Part shown: positions 20,688 to 29,727 of the stretch, piece after piece
How the letters are laid out: each line of letters starts with the position of its first letter
Position numbering within the stretch: position 1 is the stretch's first letter
Source: Sphingobium sp. WTD-1
Lineage (GTDB): Bacteria > Pseudomonadota > Alphaproteobacteria > Sphingomonadales > Sphingomonadaceae
Assembly (NCBI RefSeq): GCF_030128825.1
Contig: NZ_CP119127.1
Span: 2,852,001 to 2,916,000, forward strand
Direction of reading: 5' to 3'
DNA: 64,000 nucleotides
The notes under the pieces: generated by a model
Seen by the model: the letters and a program-made list of their open reading frames with translations, nothing else
Databases searched by the model: none
What the model was told of the DNA's origin: nothing
Translations under genes and position numbers: made by a program

Positions 20688-21380
20688 TCAGCGCACCCGC
20701 GGGCCGCCAAAAGGCAGCGGCGGGGGCGGGCGGCGCGTGCCGCGCGGCAGCTGCGCCTGATAGGCGCGGCCGCAATGCTCGACGCAATAGGGGAAGCCGG
20801 GGTTCACCGCTTCACCGCAGAAATGGAAGTCCGGCTCGCCCGGATGGCCCATCGGCCACTTGCAGATCCGTTCGGTCAGGTCGAGCAGGCTCGTCTTGCC
20901 GGCAATTTCGGCGCTCGGCTTGGCCGGCACCAGACGGCGCGGCGGCGCCGGCGGGATCGGTGCCTGCTGGTCACCGGGGCCCTGACGCAGGAAGCCGCCC
21001 GGGCCGACCGATACGATGCGCGGCTGGGGCGGCGCGGCGGGCGCGTCGCTGGGCGCAGCGGCGGCAGCCGGCGCGGCAGGCGCAGCCGGTGCGGCGACCG
21101 GGGCCGGACGCGGCGGCGGCGGCGGGGCGGCCACGGGCGCGGCGGCGCGGGGCGCTTCGGCTTCCGGGGCAAGGGCTGCCGGCTTGCGGGCGGGCGCGGC
21201 CTTCTTGGGCGCCTCGTTGGCCTTCACCGGGGACGGGCGCGACTGCAGGCCAAGGCGATGCGCCTTACCGATTACCGCGTTACGGCTGACGCCGCCCAGT
21301 TCGTCCGCGATCTGGCTCGCGGTCAGGCCCTTTTCCCACATCGCCTTGAGCTGGTCGATACGTTCGTCGGTCCAGGACAA
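20688..21380 (-). CDS. gcrA: cell-cycle regulator GcrA
   Basis: GcrA works with sigma-70 at promoters carrying methylated GANTC sites and drives cell-cycle genes in alphaproteobacteria. The N-terminal DNA-binding domain is intact (SWTDERIDQLKAMWEKGLTA, SQIADELGGVSRNAVIGKAH). A long Ala/Pro-rich linker (about 55-130) leads to a conserved C-terminal sigma-binding part with CKWPMGHPGEPDFHFCG and YCVEHC. The start codon is TTG (21378-21380): homology begins exactly there, with GAGGAG six bases upstream and no in-frame ATG. The linker makes it longer (230 aa) than Caulobacter GcrA. Confidence 0.93.
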   Translation of the reverse strand: MSWTDERIDQLKAMWEKGLTASQIADELGGVSRNAVIGKAHRLGLQSRPSPVKANEAPKKAAPARKPAALAPEAEAPRAAAPVAAPPPPPRPAPVAAPAAPAAPAAAAAPSDAPAAPPQPRIVSVGPGGFLRQGPGDQQAPIPPAPPRRLVPAKPSAEIAGKTSLLDLTERICKWPMGHPGEPDFHFCGEAVNPGFPYCVEHCGRAYQAQLPRGTRRPPPPLPFGGPRVR

Positions 21381-21493
21381 TGAAAACTCCTCACAATCTG
21401 TGCTATGCGCCCTATATGGGGCATGCAGGCGCGACTTCCAACCGCGCAGAACGCCCTTGCGGCATAACGGACCAGCCGATAGTCGATCCCATC

Positions 21494-22342
21494 ATGAACG
21501 ACCAGCCCAAAATTGCAGCCGCCCATCCCGCACCCGTTCCCTTCCATGAACCGGGGGAGTTGGTGATCCGCAACGTCAACTGGGCCGGCATGCGCGCGCT
21601 CTACCGCAAGGAGGTGCGGCGCTTCATGAAGGTGCAGCTCCAGACGATCTGGGCGCCGGCCGTTACCACGCTAATGTTCCTGGTGATTTTTGCCATCGCG
21701 CTGGGCGGTGCGAACCGTCAGGTGCTGGGCGTGCCCTTTGCCGATTTCATCGCGCCGGGCCTGATGATGATGGGCATGATGAACAATGCCTTCGCCAACA
21801 GCAGCTTCTCGCTGCTGGCGGGCAAGATGCAGGGGACGCTGATCGACTATCTGATGCCGCCGCTGTCGGTGGGCGAATTGCTGCTGGCGCTGGTCGGCGC
21901 GGCGGTGACGCGTGCGGTCGCGGTCGGTCTGGCGCTGTGGGGGGCAATGGCGCTGTGGCCGGGCGTGCATGTGACGCCGACGCATCTGTGGGCGGTGATC
22001 TGGTTCGGCCTGATGGGCGCCAGCCTGACCGCGTTCATCGGCGTGATGACGTCGATCTGGGCGGAAAAATTCGATCATGCCGCCGCCATCACCAATTTCG
22101 TGATCGGGCCGATGACCCTGTTGTCGGGCACCTTCTATTCGATCGACCGCCTGTCGCCGCTCTTCCGGGCGATCAGCCACGCCAACCCCTTCTTCTACGC
22201 CATTTCCGGTTTCCGCTATGGCTTCGTCGCGGCGGCGGACGGCAATGTGCTGGTCGGCAGCGTCGTGCTGCTGGCGCTCAATGCCGGGCTGGCGCTGCTC
22301 TGCTATGTGCTGCTGCGCAAGGGCTGGAAGCTCAAGGCCTGA
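21494..22342 (+). CDS. ABC-2 type transporter permease
   Basis: 282 aa from ATG 21494, chosen because the upstream extension to 21380 covers the gcrA promoter and is not protein-like. About six hydrophobic helices; the segment NPFFYAISGFRYGF is the ABC-2 signature near the C-terminus, as in YadH/DrrB-type exporters. Such permeases need an ATP-binding partner, and none is encoded nearby. The short cytoplasmic N-terminus contains VNWAGMRALYRKEVRRFMK, the usual amphipathic connector helix. Exported substrate unknown. Confidence 0.88.
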   Translation: MNDQPKIAAAHPAPVPFHEPGELVIRNVNWAGMRALYRKEVRRFMKVQLQTIWAPAVTTLMFLVIFAIALGGANRQVLGVPFADFIAPGLMMMGMMNNAFANSSFSLLAGKMQGTLIDYLMPPLSVGELLLALVGAAVTRAVAVGLALWGAMALWPGVHVTPTHLWAVIWFGLMGASLTAFIGVMTSIWAEKFDHAAAITNFVIGPMTLLSGTFYSIDRLSPLFRAISHANPFFYAISGFRYGFVAAADGNVLVGSVVLLALNAGLALLCYVLLRKGWKLKA

Positions 22343-22347
22343 CGGCG

Positions 22348-22545
22348 TCAGGTGAGCGCGGCGAAGATCGGCACGGCCAGCATCGCGCCGAGGATCAGTA
22401 TGGCCGCCAGCAGCCAGTGGCGCAGCGGAGGAAGGTGCTCAGGCCCTTCCTCTTGCCAGGGCCACATCATGGCGCGTTCCATTTGATGGCTGTCATGCTG
22501 GCGATCCATAGCGTCGGGTAGGGGAGGCCCTGCCGATAGCATCAA
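22348..22545 (-). CDS. possible small single-pass membrane protein
   Basis: Open frame of 65 codons; a 53-residue version from ATG at 22509 is as likely. The N-terminal part is acidic and Trp/Met-rich (ERAMMWPWQEEGPEH), and the C-terminus is one hydrophobic helix (LLAAILILGAMLAVPIFAAL). I see no strong ribosome binding site for either start and do not recognise the family. It ends five bases from the ABC permease stop, convergent. Call rests on the clean helix and reading-frame bias only. Confidence 0.45.
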   Translation of the reverse strand: MMLSAGPPLPDAMDRQHDSHQMERAMMWPWQEEGPEHLPPLRHWLLAAILILGAMLAVPIFAALT

Positions 22546-22632
22546 CGGCGCGGGCAGGAAAAGCGCTGCGCGTTCAGGCGATGGTTACGAATTTCTGCGA
22601 TGGGGCGGAAACCGCAGCAGGATGGGGCGAAG

Positions 22633-23769
22633 ATGAAGGTAGCGCTGGTATTTGGGACAAGGCCGGAAGCGATCAAGCTGTTCCCGGTGATCCATGCGCT
22701 CAAGGCGCGTGCCGATATCGACACCCGCGTGATCGTGACGGCGCAGCATCGCGGCCTGCTGGACCAGGTGCTGGAGATTGCCGGCATCGTGCCCGACATC
22801 GATCTGGACGTCATGACGCCCAACCAGACGCTGGACGGGCTGACCGCCAAGTTGATCGTCGCACTGGGCGAGGCGTTCGACGAGGAGAAGCCCGACCGGG
22901 TGGTGGTGCACGGCGACACGCTGACGACGATGGTGGCGAGCCTGGCGGCCTATTATCGCAAGATCCCGGTCGCCCATGTCGAGGCCGGCCTGCGCAGCGG
23001 CGACATCCATCATCCCTGGCCCGAGGAGGTCAATCGCCGCGTCGTCGCCTGTATCGCCGACATGAATTTTGCGCCAACCCACGCCGCCGCAGATGCGCTG
23101 CTGCGGGAAAATCGCGACGCGGCCGGCATTCATATCACGGGAAATACCGTGATCGACGCGCTGCTGGCGACGGTCGATCGGGTCCATGGCGAACCGGCGC
23201 TGGCCAGCGGCCTTGATGATCTGGCGGCGCGTTTCGCCGGCAAGCGGATCGTGGCCGTCACCAGCCACCGGCGCGAGAATTTCGGCGACGGGATGGAGGC
23301 GATCGCGCGTTCCATCGCCGATATCGCTGCGCGGCCCGATGTCGCGGTGATCTTCCCCGTCCATCCCAATCCCAATGTCCGTCCGGTGATGGATGCGGTG
23401 CTGGGCGACCTGCCCAATGTCGCGATGATCAAACCGCTCGACTATCCCCATTTCGTCCGTCTGCTCGACCTGTGCCATCTGGTGCTGACCGACAGCGGCG
23501 GCGTGCAGGAAGAGGCGCCCTCGCTCGGCAAGCCGGTGCTGGTGATGCGCGAGACCACCGAACGGCCCGAAGGGGTGCAGGCCGGCACGGCGAAGCTGGT
23601 CGGCGCGGACCGGGACCGGATCGTGCGCGAGGTACTGGCGCTGCTCGACGATGATGCCGCCTATCAGGCGATGGCCCGGGCCCATAACCCGTTCGGCGAC
23701 GGGAAGGCGGCTGAGCGGATCGCGGAGATTATTGCAGGAACGGCCGGCGCGGCGCATCTTGCCGCCTGA
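22633..23769 (+). CDS. wecB: UDP-N-acetylglucosamine 2-epimerase (non-hydrolysing)
   Basis: Converts UDP-GlcNAc to UDP-ManNAc in the cytoplasm (378 aa). Signatures: FGTRPEAIKLFPVI at the N-terminus, VVHGDTLTTM, HVEAGLRSGD, HRRENFGDGM and TDSGGVQEEAPSLGKP, which together define the WecB/MnaA GT-B-fold epimerases. ATG 22633 follows GGGGCGA. Directly upstream of the ManNAc dehydrogenase gene, so the pair supplies UDP-ManNAcA for a surface polysaccharide. Confidence 0.94.
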   Translation: MKVALVFGTRPEAIKLFPVIHALKARADIDTRVIVTAQHRGLLDQVLEIAGIVPDIDLDVMTPNQTLDGLTAKLIVALGEAFDEEKPDRVVVHGDTLTTMVASLAAYYRKIPVAHVEAGLRSGDIHHPWPEEVNRRVVACIADMNFAPTHAAADALLRENRDAAGIHITGNTVIDALLATVDRVHGEPALASGLDDLAARFAGKRIVAVTSHRRENFGDGMEAIARSIADIAARPDVAVIFPVHPNPNVRPVMDAVLGDLPNVAMIKPLDYPHFVRLLDLCHLVLTDSGGVQEEAPSLGKPVLVMRETTERPEGVQAGTAKLVGADRDRIVREVLALLDDDAAYQAMARAHNPFGDGKAAERIAEIIAGTAGAAHLAA

Positions 23770-23840
23770 CATTACCCAAATCTTCAACATTTCCGGGCAA
23801 TGTCGCTCCGAATTTTGGTGAATGAAGGATTATCTCCCCC

Positions 23841-25136
23841 ATGCCCGTCGACAGCAAGCAGAAGGTTTCCGTCATTGGCCTGGGCTATATCGGCCTGCCG
23901 ACTGCGGCGCTGATCGCGCGCGGCGGGGCGCAGGTCGTCGGTGTCGATGTCAGCGCCCATGTGGTCGAGACGGTCAATTCGGGTCGGGTTCATATCGAGG
24001 AAGTCGATCTGGACGGCCTGGTGCAGGGCGTGGTGGCACGCGGCAATCTGCGCGCCTCGCTTAGCGTCGAGGCCAGCGACGTCTTCATCATCGCGGTGCC
24101 GACCCCGGTGGCCGAGGACCGCGCGCCCGACATCTCCTATGTGCTGCAGGCGGCGCGGACCGTCGCGCCGGTGCTGAAGGCCGGCGATACGGTGATCCTG
24201 GAATCCACCTCGCCGGTCGGCACGACCGAGGCGATGCGCGACCTGATTGCCGAACTGCGCCCCGACCTCAAGATGCCGGCGCCCGGCGTCGCGGGCGACA
24301 TCGCCATCGCCTATTGCCCCGAGCGGGTGCTGCCCGGCCGCATCCTGGTCGAGCTGATCGACAATGATCGCTGCATCGGCGGCATCACGCCGCGCTGTGC
24401 GCGCAAGGCGCTGGGCTTCTATCGCCAGTTCGTGCGTGGCGCCTGCATCACCACCACGGCGCGGGCGGCCGAGATGGTGAAGCTGGTGGAAAACAGCTTC
24501 CGTGACGTCAACATCGCCTTCGCCAATGAATTGTCGGTGATCGCCGACCGCATGGACATCGACGTGTGGGAGGTGATCCGCCTCGCCAACCGCCATCCGC
24601 GCGTCAACATATTGCAGCCGGGGCCGGGCGTTGGCGGCCATTGCATCGCCGTCGATCCCTGGTTCATCGTCCATGGCGACCCGGAAAATGCCCGCATCAT
24701 CCGCACCGCGCGCGAGGTGAACGACGGCAAGACCGATTATGTCGTGGCCAAGTCGTCCGACATGATCGACGCCTTTGCCGGCGAGGATGTCGCCTGCCTC
24801 GGCCTCGCCTTCAAGCCGAACATCGACGATTTCCGCGAAAGCCCGGCGGTCAAGGTCGCCAGCCGCCTCGCCCGCCGCTACGGCAAGCGGGTCAAGCTGG
24901 TCGAACCCTATGCCCAGGATCTACCGATGGAGTTCGCCGGCACCGGCGCCGAACTGATCGATCTCGATACGGCTCTGGAACAATGCGGTGTGTTCATCAT
25001 TCTTGTCGATCATGACATGTTCAAATCCGTTCCCGTCGACGAACGTGCCGGCAAGGCCGTCTATGATACGCGCGGCATCTGGCCCGACCAGCCGCGTCGT
25101 CAGCCCGAGCCTGCCGCGCAGCGCATCGCGGTCTGA
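23841..25136 (+). CDS. wecC: UDP-N-acetyl-D-mannosamine dehydrogenase
   Basis: Oxidises UDP-ManNAc to UDP-ManNAcA with two NAD+. 431 aa; N-terminal Rossmann motif GLGYIGLPTAA (residues about 13-23), the central VKLVENSFRDVNIAFANELS helix, and the catalytic cysteine in GVGGHCIAVDPWF. The C-terminal domain has LAFKPNIDDFRESPA. Related UDP-glucose dehydrogenases differ in these blocks. It follows wecB by 71 bases and precedes the polysaccharide export genes by 117 bases; the gap holds a hairpin GCGGCCC-N6-GGGCCGC at 25211-25230 with no T-run. Confidence 0.93.
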   Translation: MPVDSKQKVSVIGLGYIGLPTAALIARGGAQVVGVDVSAHVVETVNSGRVHIEEVDLDGLVQGVVARGNLRASLSVEASDVFIIAVPTPVAEDRAPDISYVLQAARTVAPVLKAGDTVILESTSPVGTTEAMRDLIAELRPDLKMPAPGVAGDIAIAYCPERVLPGRILVELIDNDRCIGGITPRCARKALGFYRQFVRGACITTTARAAEMVKLVENSFRDVNIAFANELSVIADRMDIDVWEVIRLANRHPRVNILQPGPGVGGHCIAVDPWFIVHGDPENARIIRTAREVNDGKTDYVVAKSSDMIDAFAGEDVACLGLAFKPNIDDFRESPAVKVASRLARRYGKRVKLVEPYAQDLPMEFAGTGAELIDLDTALEQCGVFIILVDHDMFKSVPVDERAGKAVYDTRGIWPDQPRRQPEPAAQRIAV

Positions 25137-25253
25137 TCGTCGGCCGGGCGGTTCGTCCTGCCCCCCGCGCGGTTGCCATGACGGTGCCGCGTCGCTAACC
25201 CCCGAGCCGAGCGGCCCTTTTGCGGGCCGCACCCGGTTCGCAATGGGGTGTTG

Positions 25254-25982
25254 ATGCGCATGAAGCGCCAGATTTTGGGGCACTATGGCAAGGGCATGAA
25301 GGGCAGCGCCGTCGCGGCAGCGGCGATGCTGCTGGCCGGCTGCTCGACTGTGGAGGATGCCCCGCGCGGCGAGGCCGCCTATGCGTTGATGCCCGCGCCC
25401 GCCGCGGTGGGCCGCGACTATGTCATCAGTTCCGACGATGTGCTGCGCATCCAGGTCTATCATGAGCCCGACCTGTCGCTGGAGGATGCGCGGGTCAGCG
25501 CGGCCGGCATGGTCCGCATGCCGCTGGTCGGCGATGTGTCGATCGGCGGACTGACTGCCGGCGAGGCGTCGGACGTGATCGCCGGACGGCTGGGCGAGCG
25601 TTATCTGGTGTCGCCGCAGGTCACGGTGTTCGTGAAGCAGGCGGTCGGCCGCCGCATCACCGTCGATGGCGAGGTGCGCGAGCCCGGCCTGTTCCCGATC
25701 GAGGGACGGATCGGCCTCATCCAGGCGGTGGCGCTGGCCCATGGCCCGACCCGGCTGGCGAGCCTGGGGCAGGTAGTGGTGGTCCGCACCGTCGAGGGGC
25801 AGCGCCAGGCGGCGACCTTCGACCTGGGCGCCATCCGCAAGGGCGAGGCGCCCGATCCTGAAATTCTTCCCGGCGATCTGGTGATCGTCGGCCTGTCGCG
25901 CGCCAAGGCTCTCCTTGGCGGCGCGCTGATCGCCATTCCCGCCGTCGCGACCGGCTTCATCGCCATAGACGGAGGCAATTGA
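25254..25982 (+). CDS. polysaccharide export lipoprotein (Wza-like)
   Basis: Outer-membrane polysaccharide export protein, 242 aa from ATG 25254 (a second ATG follows at 25260). A signal peptide ends in the lipobox LAGC with lipidated Cys30. The PES domain (about 58-135, YVISSDDVLRIQVYHEPDLS) is followed by one SLBB-like repeat (RRITVDGEVREPGLFPIEG). Only one SLBB domain is present and the chain is shorter than enteric Wza, as is common in alphaproteobacteria. The stop overlaps the kinase gene start by one base. Confidence 0.9.
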   Translation: MRMKRQILGHYGKGMKGSAVAAAAMLLAGCSTVEDAPRGEAAYALMPAPAAVGRDYVISSDDVLRIQVYHEPDLSLEDARVSAAGMVRMPLVGDVSIGGLTAGEASDVIAGRLGERYLVSPQVTVFVKQAVGRRITVDGEVREPGLFPIEGRIGLIQAVALAHGPTRLASLGQVVVVRTVEGQRQAATFDLGAIRKGEAPDPEILPGDLVIVGLSRAKALLGGALIAIPAVATGFIAIDGGN

Positions 25983-28126
25983 TGGTGTCCCGGATCATCG
26001 AACTGGAACAGCGTCAGGCCGGGGAGGAGGATCGCACCACCCGCTTTGTCGAGAGCGCGCGCGGCACATGGACCGTGGTGCGGCGGCACAGGGTGATCCT
26101 GTTCGTCACCATGGCGCTCTGCGTGCTGGCGGGCGTCATCTATATCCTGCTGTCGACGCCGGACTATCGCGCGACCGCCTCGGTCGAGGTGGAGGATGTG
26201 CCGGCGGGGGCCGCCGGCGCCGGCGCGATGCAGAAGCCGGTCAGCGCGGCCGATACCGAAAGCATGATGCAGACCGAGCTGGAAGTGCTGCGCAGTCGGG
26301 CATTGGCCGAGGATGTCGCGCGCGATCTGGCGCTGGTCGGCAGCCCGGTCTTCTTCCAGGGCATGGATGCGCGCCGGCCGGCACAGGGGCAGGGCAGCCT
26401 GACCCAGCGCCAGGTTGAGCATGAGCAGGTCATCAAGCTGCTGCGCGACAATCTGCAGGTCGAACTGCCGGGCAAGTCGCGGGTATTGCGCATCAGCTTC
26501 GTCAGCGCCGATCCGGCCTTGTCGGCGCGGGTGGCGAACAGCTATGCCGACAGCCTGATCCGGGCGGACCTGAAGCGCGGCTTTGAGTCTGGCGTGCAGG
26601 CGCGTCGTTTCCTGCTGGGCGAGCTGGATGGCGCGCGTAAGGATCTGGAACGGGCCGAGCGCGATCTGGCGGTCTACGCCTCGCGCACCGGCGCGGTGCC
26701 GGTCGAGGCGGCCACGGACGAGGACAAGAAGAGCGACGGCAAGGATGCAAAGCCCGACGCCGCGCCGGTGCCGGAAGGGTCGACCGCAGCGCGCTTGGCG
26801 CAGCTCAACGCCTTCCGTGCGCAGGCGGTCGCCGACCGTATCGCCGCGCAGAAGCGCTGGGAAAGCGCCAAGGCCGCGAGCGCGGAGACGCTGCCCGAGG
26901 TGCTGGGCAACGGCGCCATGCAGCAGTTGATGGCGGAACGGGCGCAGGCGCGCGCGGCGCTGGTCGAGGAACGGCAGTTCCGCAAGGATGCCCACCCCGA
27001 AATGCGCGAGGCGCGGGCGCGGCTGGCGGCGCTTGACGATCAGGCCGAGGCCATGGCCAACACCATCCGCGCGTCGCTGCGTCAGGAATATGAGGTGGCG
27101 GCGCATGGCGAGAAGCAGATCGCTTCGGAAATCGCCGCGCTGGAAGGCGATGCACGGGTCGAGCGCGGCCGCGACATGCAGATGAGCATGATGAGCCGGT
27201 CGGTCGAAACCTATCGCCTGCTGCATGACAGCCTGTTGCAGCGTTATCGCGACATGGCGTCGCAGGCGGGCTTCCAGGCCGGCCGCATCCAGCCGCTCGA
27301 CCGGGCGGCGGTGCCGACCACGCCCTTTGCCCCCCATGCCGGCCAGATCATGCTGGTCGCGCTGCTCGGCGGCATGCTGCTGGGCCTGCTGCTGATCGCG
27401 GCGCGGCACATGTTCGACGATGCGGTGACCTCGGCCGATACGCTGGCGGAGCGGGTCGACCTGCCGTTGCTGGGCGCAGTGCCGACCACCGGCGACCAGC
27501 CGAGCGCGCCCGACATCTTCGCGCCGATCGCGGCGTCGCTGCAATTGGCATCGGTTGCCGGCCTGCCGCGCTCCATCCTGGTCACCAGCGCGCAGGAGGA
27601 GGAAGGCAAGTCGCTGACCGTCAACGCGCTGGCCCGCGCGCTGGCGCGGCTGGACAAGAAGGTGCTGGTGATCGACGCCGACATGCGCCGGCCGGTGCAG
27701 CACAGCCTGTTCCGGGTGACCGCGACGCGCGGCATCAGTGAGGTGCTGACCGGCCAGGGCAAGGTCGAGGATCTGATCCTCGACAGCGGTGTCGCCGGCG
27801 TATCACTGCTGCCCTGTGGCGCGGTGCCGCCCAATCCGGCTGAATTGCTCTCCACTCCGGCGCTCGATGCGCTGCTGGGCGCGGTGCGCGACCGCTATGA
27901 CACGGTGCTGATCGACGCGCCGCCGATCCTGGGCATGTCCGACGCACAACTGCTCGCCGCCAAGGTGCAGGTCACGCTGCTGGTGGTCGAATGGGGTCGC
28001 AACCATCATGGCGGTCTGCGGGTGGCGGTGGAACGGCTGCGCCGGGCCGGCGGCTCGATTGTCGGCGCCGTGCTGACCAAGGCGCATGGCCGGGCCTATG
28101 ATTATGACTATCACCGGGGCGGTTAG
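25982..28126 (+). CDS. polysaccharide co-polymerase / tyrosine autokinase (Wzc-like)
   Basis: 714-aa BY-kinase that sets chain length and drives export of capsule or exopolysaccharide. Layout: N-terminal transmembrane helix (about 40-58), Wzz-type periplasmic domain with long coiled coils (about 60-445), second transmembrane helix (VALLGGMLLGLLLIAAR), then a cytoplasmic ATPase. Walker A lies around Lys543 in EEEGKSLTV, Walker A-prime in VLVIDADMRRP, and Walker B in TVLIDAPPI. The C-terminal tyrosine cluster is short (YDYDY). GGAGG lies six bases before the ATG. The stop codon is part of a copy of the intergenic repeat word. Confidence 0.92.
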   Translation: MVSRIIELEQRQAGEEDRTTRFVESARGTWTVVRRHRVILFVTMALCVLAGVIYILLSTPDYRATASVEVEDVPAGAAGAGAMQKPVSAADTESMMQTELEVLRSRALAEDVARDLALVGSPVFFQGMDARRPAQGQGSLTQRQVEHEQVIKLLRDNLQVELPGKSRVLRISFVSADPALSARVANSYADSLIRADLKRGFESGVQARRFLLGELDGARKDLERAERDLAVYASRTGAVPVEAATDEDKKSDGKDAKPDAAPVPEGSTAARLAQLNAFRAQAVADRIAAQKRWESAKAASAETLPEVLGNGAMQQLMAERAQARAALVEERQFRKDAHPEMREARARLAALDDQAEAMANTIRASLRQEYEVAAHGEKQIASEIAALEGDARVERGRDMQMSMMSRSVETYRLLHDSLLQRYRDMASQAGFQAGRIQPLDRAAVPTTPFAPHAGQIMLVALLGGMLLGLLLIAARHMFDDAVTSADTLAERVDLPLLGAVPTTGDQPSAPDIFAPIAASLQLASVAGLPRSILVTSAQEEEGKSLTVNALARALARLDKKVLVIDADMRRPVQHSLFRVTATRGISEVLTGQGKVEDLILDSGVAGVSLLPCGAVPPNPAELLSTPALDALLGAVRDRYDTVLIDAPPILGMSDAQLLAAKVQVTLLVVEWGRNHHGGLRVAVERLRRAGGSIVGAVLTKAHGRAYDYDYHRGG

Positions 28127-28135
28127 AGCCTGATT
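28124..28135 (+). repeat. partial copy of the intergenic palindromic repeat
   Basis: TAGAGCCTGATT is identical to 11381-11392, the left arm of palindrome copy 2, and again coincides with a gene's stop codon (TAG). No matching right arm is seen nearby, so this is a remnant or chance match. Confidence 0.4.
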
Positions 28136-28137
28136 GT

Positions 28138-28668
28138 TTAGCGCGCCTTGACGGGCGCGCATGCAACCTTGCGGAGGCTGTAGCTGGCGAGGGGCTTTTC
28201 GGCATTTGCCTCGTCCCGCGCGACGATGCTCCATGTCAGTTGCGCGCCTTTGATGCGCCAACGGTTGACGAAGGTCGCGTCGGGATAGGCATAGTCGATG
28301 TCGAAGCCATCGGGCTGGCTTTCGCCTTCGCCAAGGGCAGTGAAGGCGCCGCCGAAACTGTCGGCCCAGAAACCGATGATCGGATGGGATTTTCCGGTGC
28401 CGCCGAAGATCAGATGCGCGGCATAGCGATCCTTGGGATCGGCCAAGGCGCTGCTTTCCACATCGAGCGCGAGCATCGCGTCGAGCGTTATGGGCTGGCT
28501 GCGGATGGACACGCTGACCGGCTTGCCCATCACGCTGCCTTCGCCTTCCCAGCAGCCATTTAGCGCAAGGACCGCTGTGGGAACGGCGATCGTGCCGGGT
28601 TCGGCGGCTTGAGCGGCCATCGGCAACAGCAGTAAGGCCATCAGGTGCGCGCGCGATTTGCTGATCAT
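28138..28668 (-). CDS. exported protein of unknown function, possibly lipocalin-like
   Basis: 176 aa with a signal peptide (residues 1-21, LLLLPMAAQA). The mature part reads as a small beta barrel: LNGCWEGEGSVMGKPVSVSI, then LIFGGTGKSHPIIGFWADSF and FVNRWRIKGAQLTW, a pattern like DUF1579/lipocalin-type proteins that test the weight of a bound ligand. This likeness is inference. Two cysteines (about 38 and 170) could form a disulfide. Convergent with the tyrosine kinase gene, 11 bases apart. Confidence 0.7.
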   Translation of the reverse strand: MISKSRAHLMALLLLPMAAQAAEPGTIAVPTAVLALNGCWEGEGSVMGKPVSVSIRSQPITLDAMLALDVESSALADPKDRYAAHLIFGGTGKSHPIIGFWADSFGGAFTALGEGESQPDGFDIDYAYPDATFVNRWRIKGAQLTWSIVARDEANAEKPLASYSLRKVACAPVKAR

Positions 28669-28757
28669 TGATCCCCCTTAACCATTGTCCATCTCGTGAA
28701 GAACAAAGGGGAGTGATGCAAGTCAGGACCGATGCCGGCATCGCCGCAGCCGGACAT

Positions 28758-28796
28758 AAAAAAAGCCCGCCGCGCTGATGCGTGGCGGGCTTTTTT
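28758..28796. terminator. bidirectional terminator after purQ
   Basis: Seven A, GCCCGCC, a 12-base loop, GGCGGGC and six T: a strong symmetrical intrinsic terminator 20 bases beyond the purQ stop. Confidence 0.85.
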
Positions 28797-28815
28797 GTGA
28801 TTACGATCCGGTGGA

Positions 28816-29490
28816 TCAGGCGCGGGCGAGCAGGCCTTCCACCAGGCCGGCGAACAGGCGCTGGCCATCGGTGCTGCCATGAGCCGGCTCAATCACGCGC
28901 TCGGGGTGGGGCATCATGCCCAGCACATTGCCCGCTTCGTTGAGGACGCCGGCGATGTTGCGGGCCGAGCCGTTGACGCTTTCGGCGTAGCGCAGGGCGA
29001 CGCGGCCTTCGCCTTCGAGGCGATCGAGAGTGGCGTCGTCAGCGAAATAATTGCCGTCATGATGGGCCACGGGGAAGCTGATCGCTTCGCCAGCGGCATA
29101 GCGGCTGGTGAAGGCACTCTGGGCGTTCTCGACGGTCAGGGCTACATCGCGGCAGACGAAATGACCGCCGGCGTTGCGCAGCAGTGCGCCGGGCAGCAGA
29201 CCGCTTTCGGTCAGCACCTGGAAGCCGTTGCAGATGCCCAGGACAAAGGCGCCCCGGTCGGCGGCACGGGCGACGGCCTGCATCACCGGCGAGCGGGCGG
29301 CCATCGCGCCGGAACGCAGATAGTCGCCATAGGAGAAGCCGCCGGGCACGCCGATCAGGTCGATGTCGTCGGGCAGTTCGGTATCGCGATGCCACACCAT
29401 GGCGGGCTTGGAACCGGTCGCAGCCTCGAACGCCACCGCCAGGTCGCGATCGCAATTGCTGCCCGGAAAGACGATGACGGCGCTCTTCAT
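28816..29490 (-). CDS. purQ: phosphoribosylformylglycinamidine synthase subunit PurQ
   Basis: Glutaminase subunit of FGAM synthase in purine synthesis; supplies ammonia to PurL. 224 aa class I amidotransferase: [11 protein letters not shown] at the N-terminus, the nucleophile Cys in [13 protein letters not shown], and the His/Glu pair in MMPHPERV near the C-terminus. Three bases separate it from purS, so they are translated together as the PurS-PurQ pair of the three-subunit enzyme. purL is not in the window. Confidence 0.95.
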   Translation of the reverse strand: MKSAVIVFPGSNCDRDLAVAFEAATGSKPAMVWHRDTELPDDIDLIGVPGGFSYGDYLRSGAMAARSPVMQAVARAADRGAFVLGICNGFQVLTESGLLPGALLRNAGGHFVCRDVALTVENAQSAFTSRYAAGEAISFPVAHHDGNYFADDATLDRLEGEGRVALRYAESVNGSARNIAGVLNEAGNVLGMMPHPERVIEPAHGSTDGQRLFAGLVEGLLARA

Positions 29491-29493
29491 GGC

Positions 29494-29727
29494 TCAGGCC
29501 ACCTTTTCGATGCGATAATTTTCGATGACCGTGTTGGCCAGCAGCTTGCGGCACATGGCGTCGATATCCTCGTCGCTGGTGCCATCAGCCAGATCCAGTT
29601 CAATGAGCTTGCCGGCGCGCACGTCGTTGACGCCGCCAAAGCCCAGACCTTCGAGCGCGTGATGGATCGCGCGGCCCTGCGGATCGAGGACGCCGCCCTT
29701 GAGAGTGACGAAGATGCGGGCTTTCAT
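29494..29727 (-). CDS. purS: phosphoribosylformylglycinamidine synthase subunit PurS
   Basis: 77-aa accessory subunit that bridges PurQ and PurL for ammonia transfer. KARIFVTLKGGVLDPQGRAI and the later GKLIELDL are characteristic. ATG 29727 is chosen because similarity starts at MKARIF; the longer frame from 29814 is low-complexity. In many relatives purC lies directly upstream, whereas here purC is 3.3 kb away with plus-strand genes between. Confidence 0.94.
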   Translation of the reverse strand: MKARIFVTLKGGVLDPQGRAIHHALEGLGFGGVNDVRAGKLIELDLADGTSDEDIDAMCRKLLANTVIENYRIEKVA

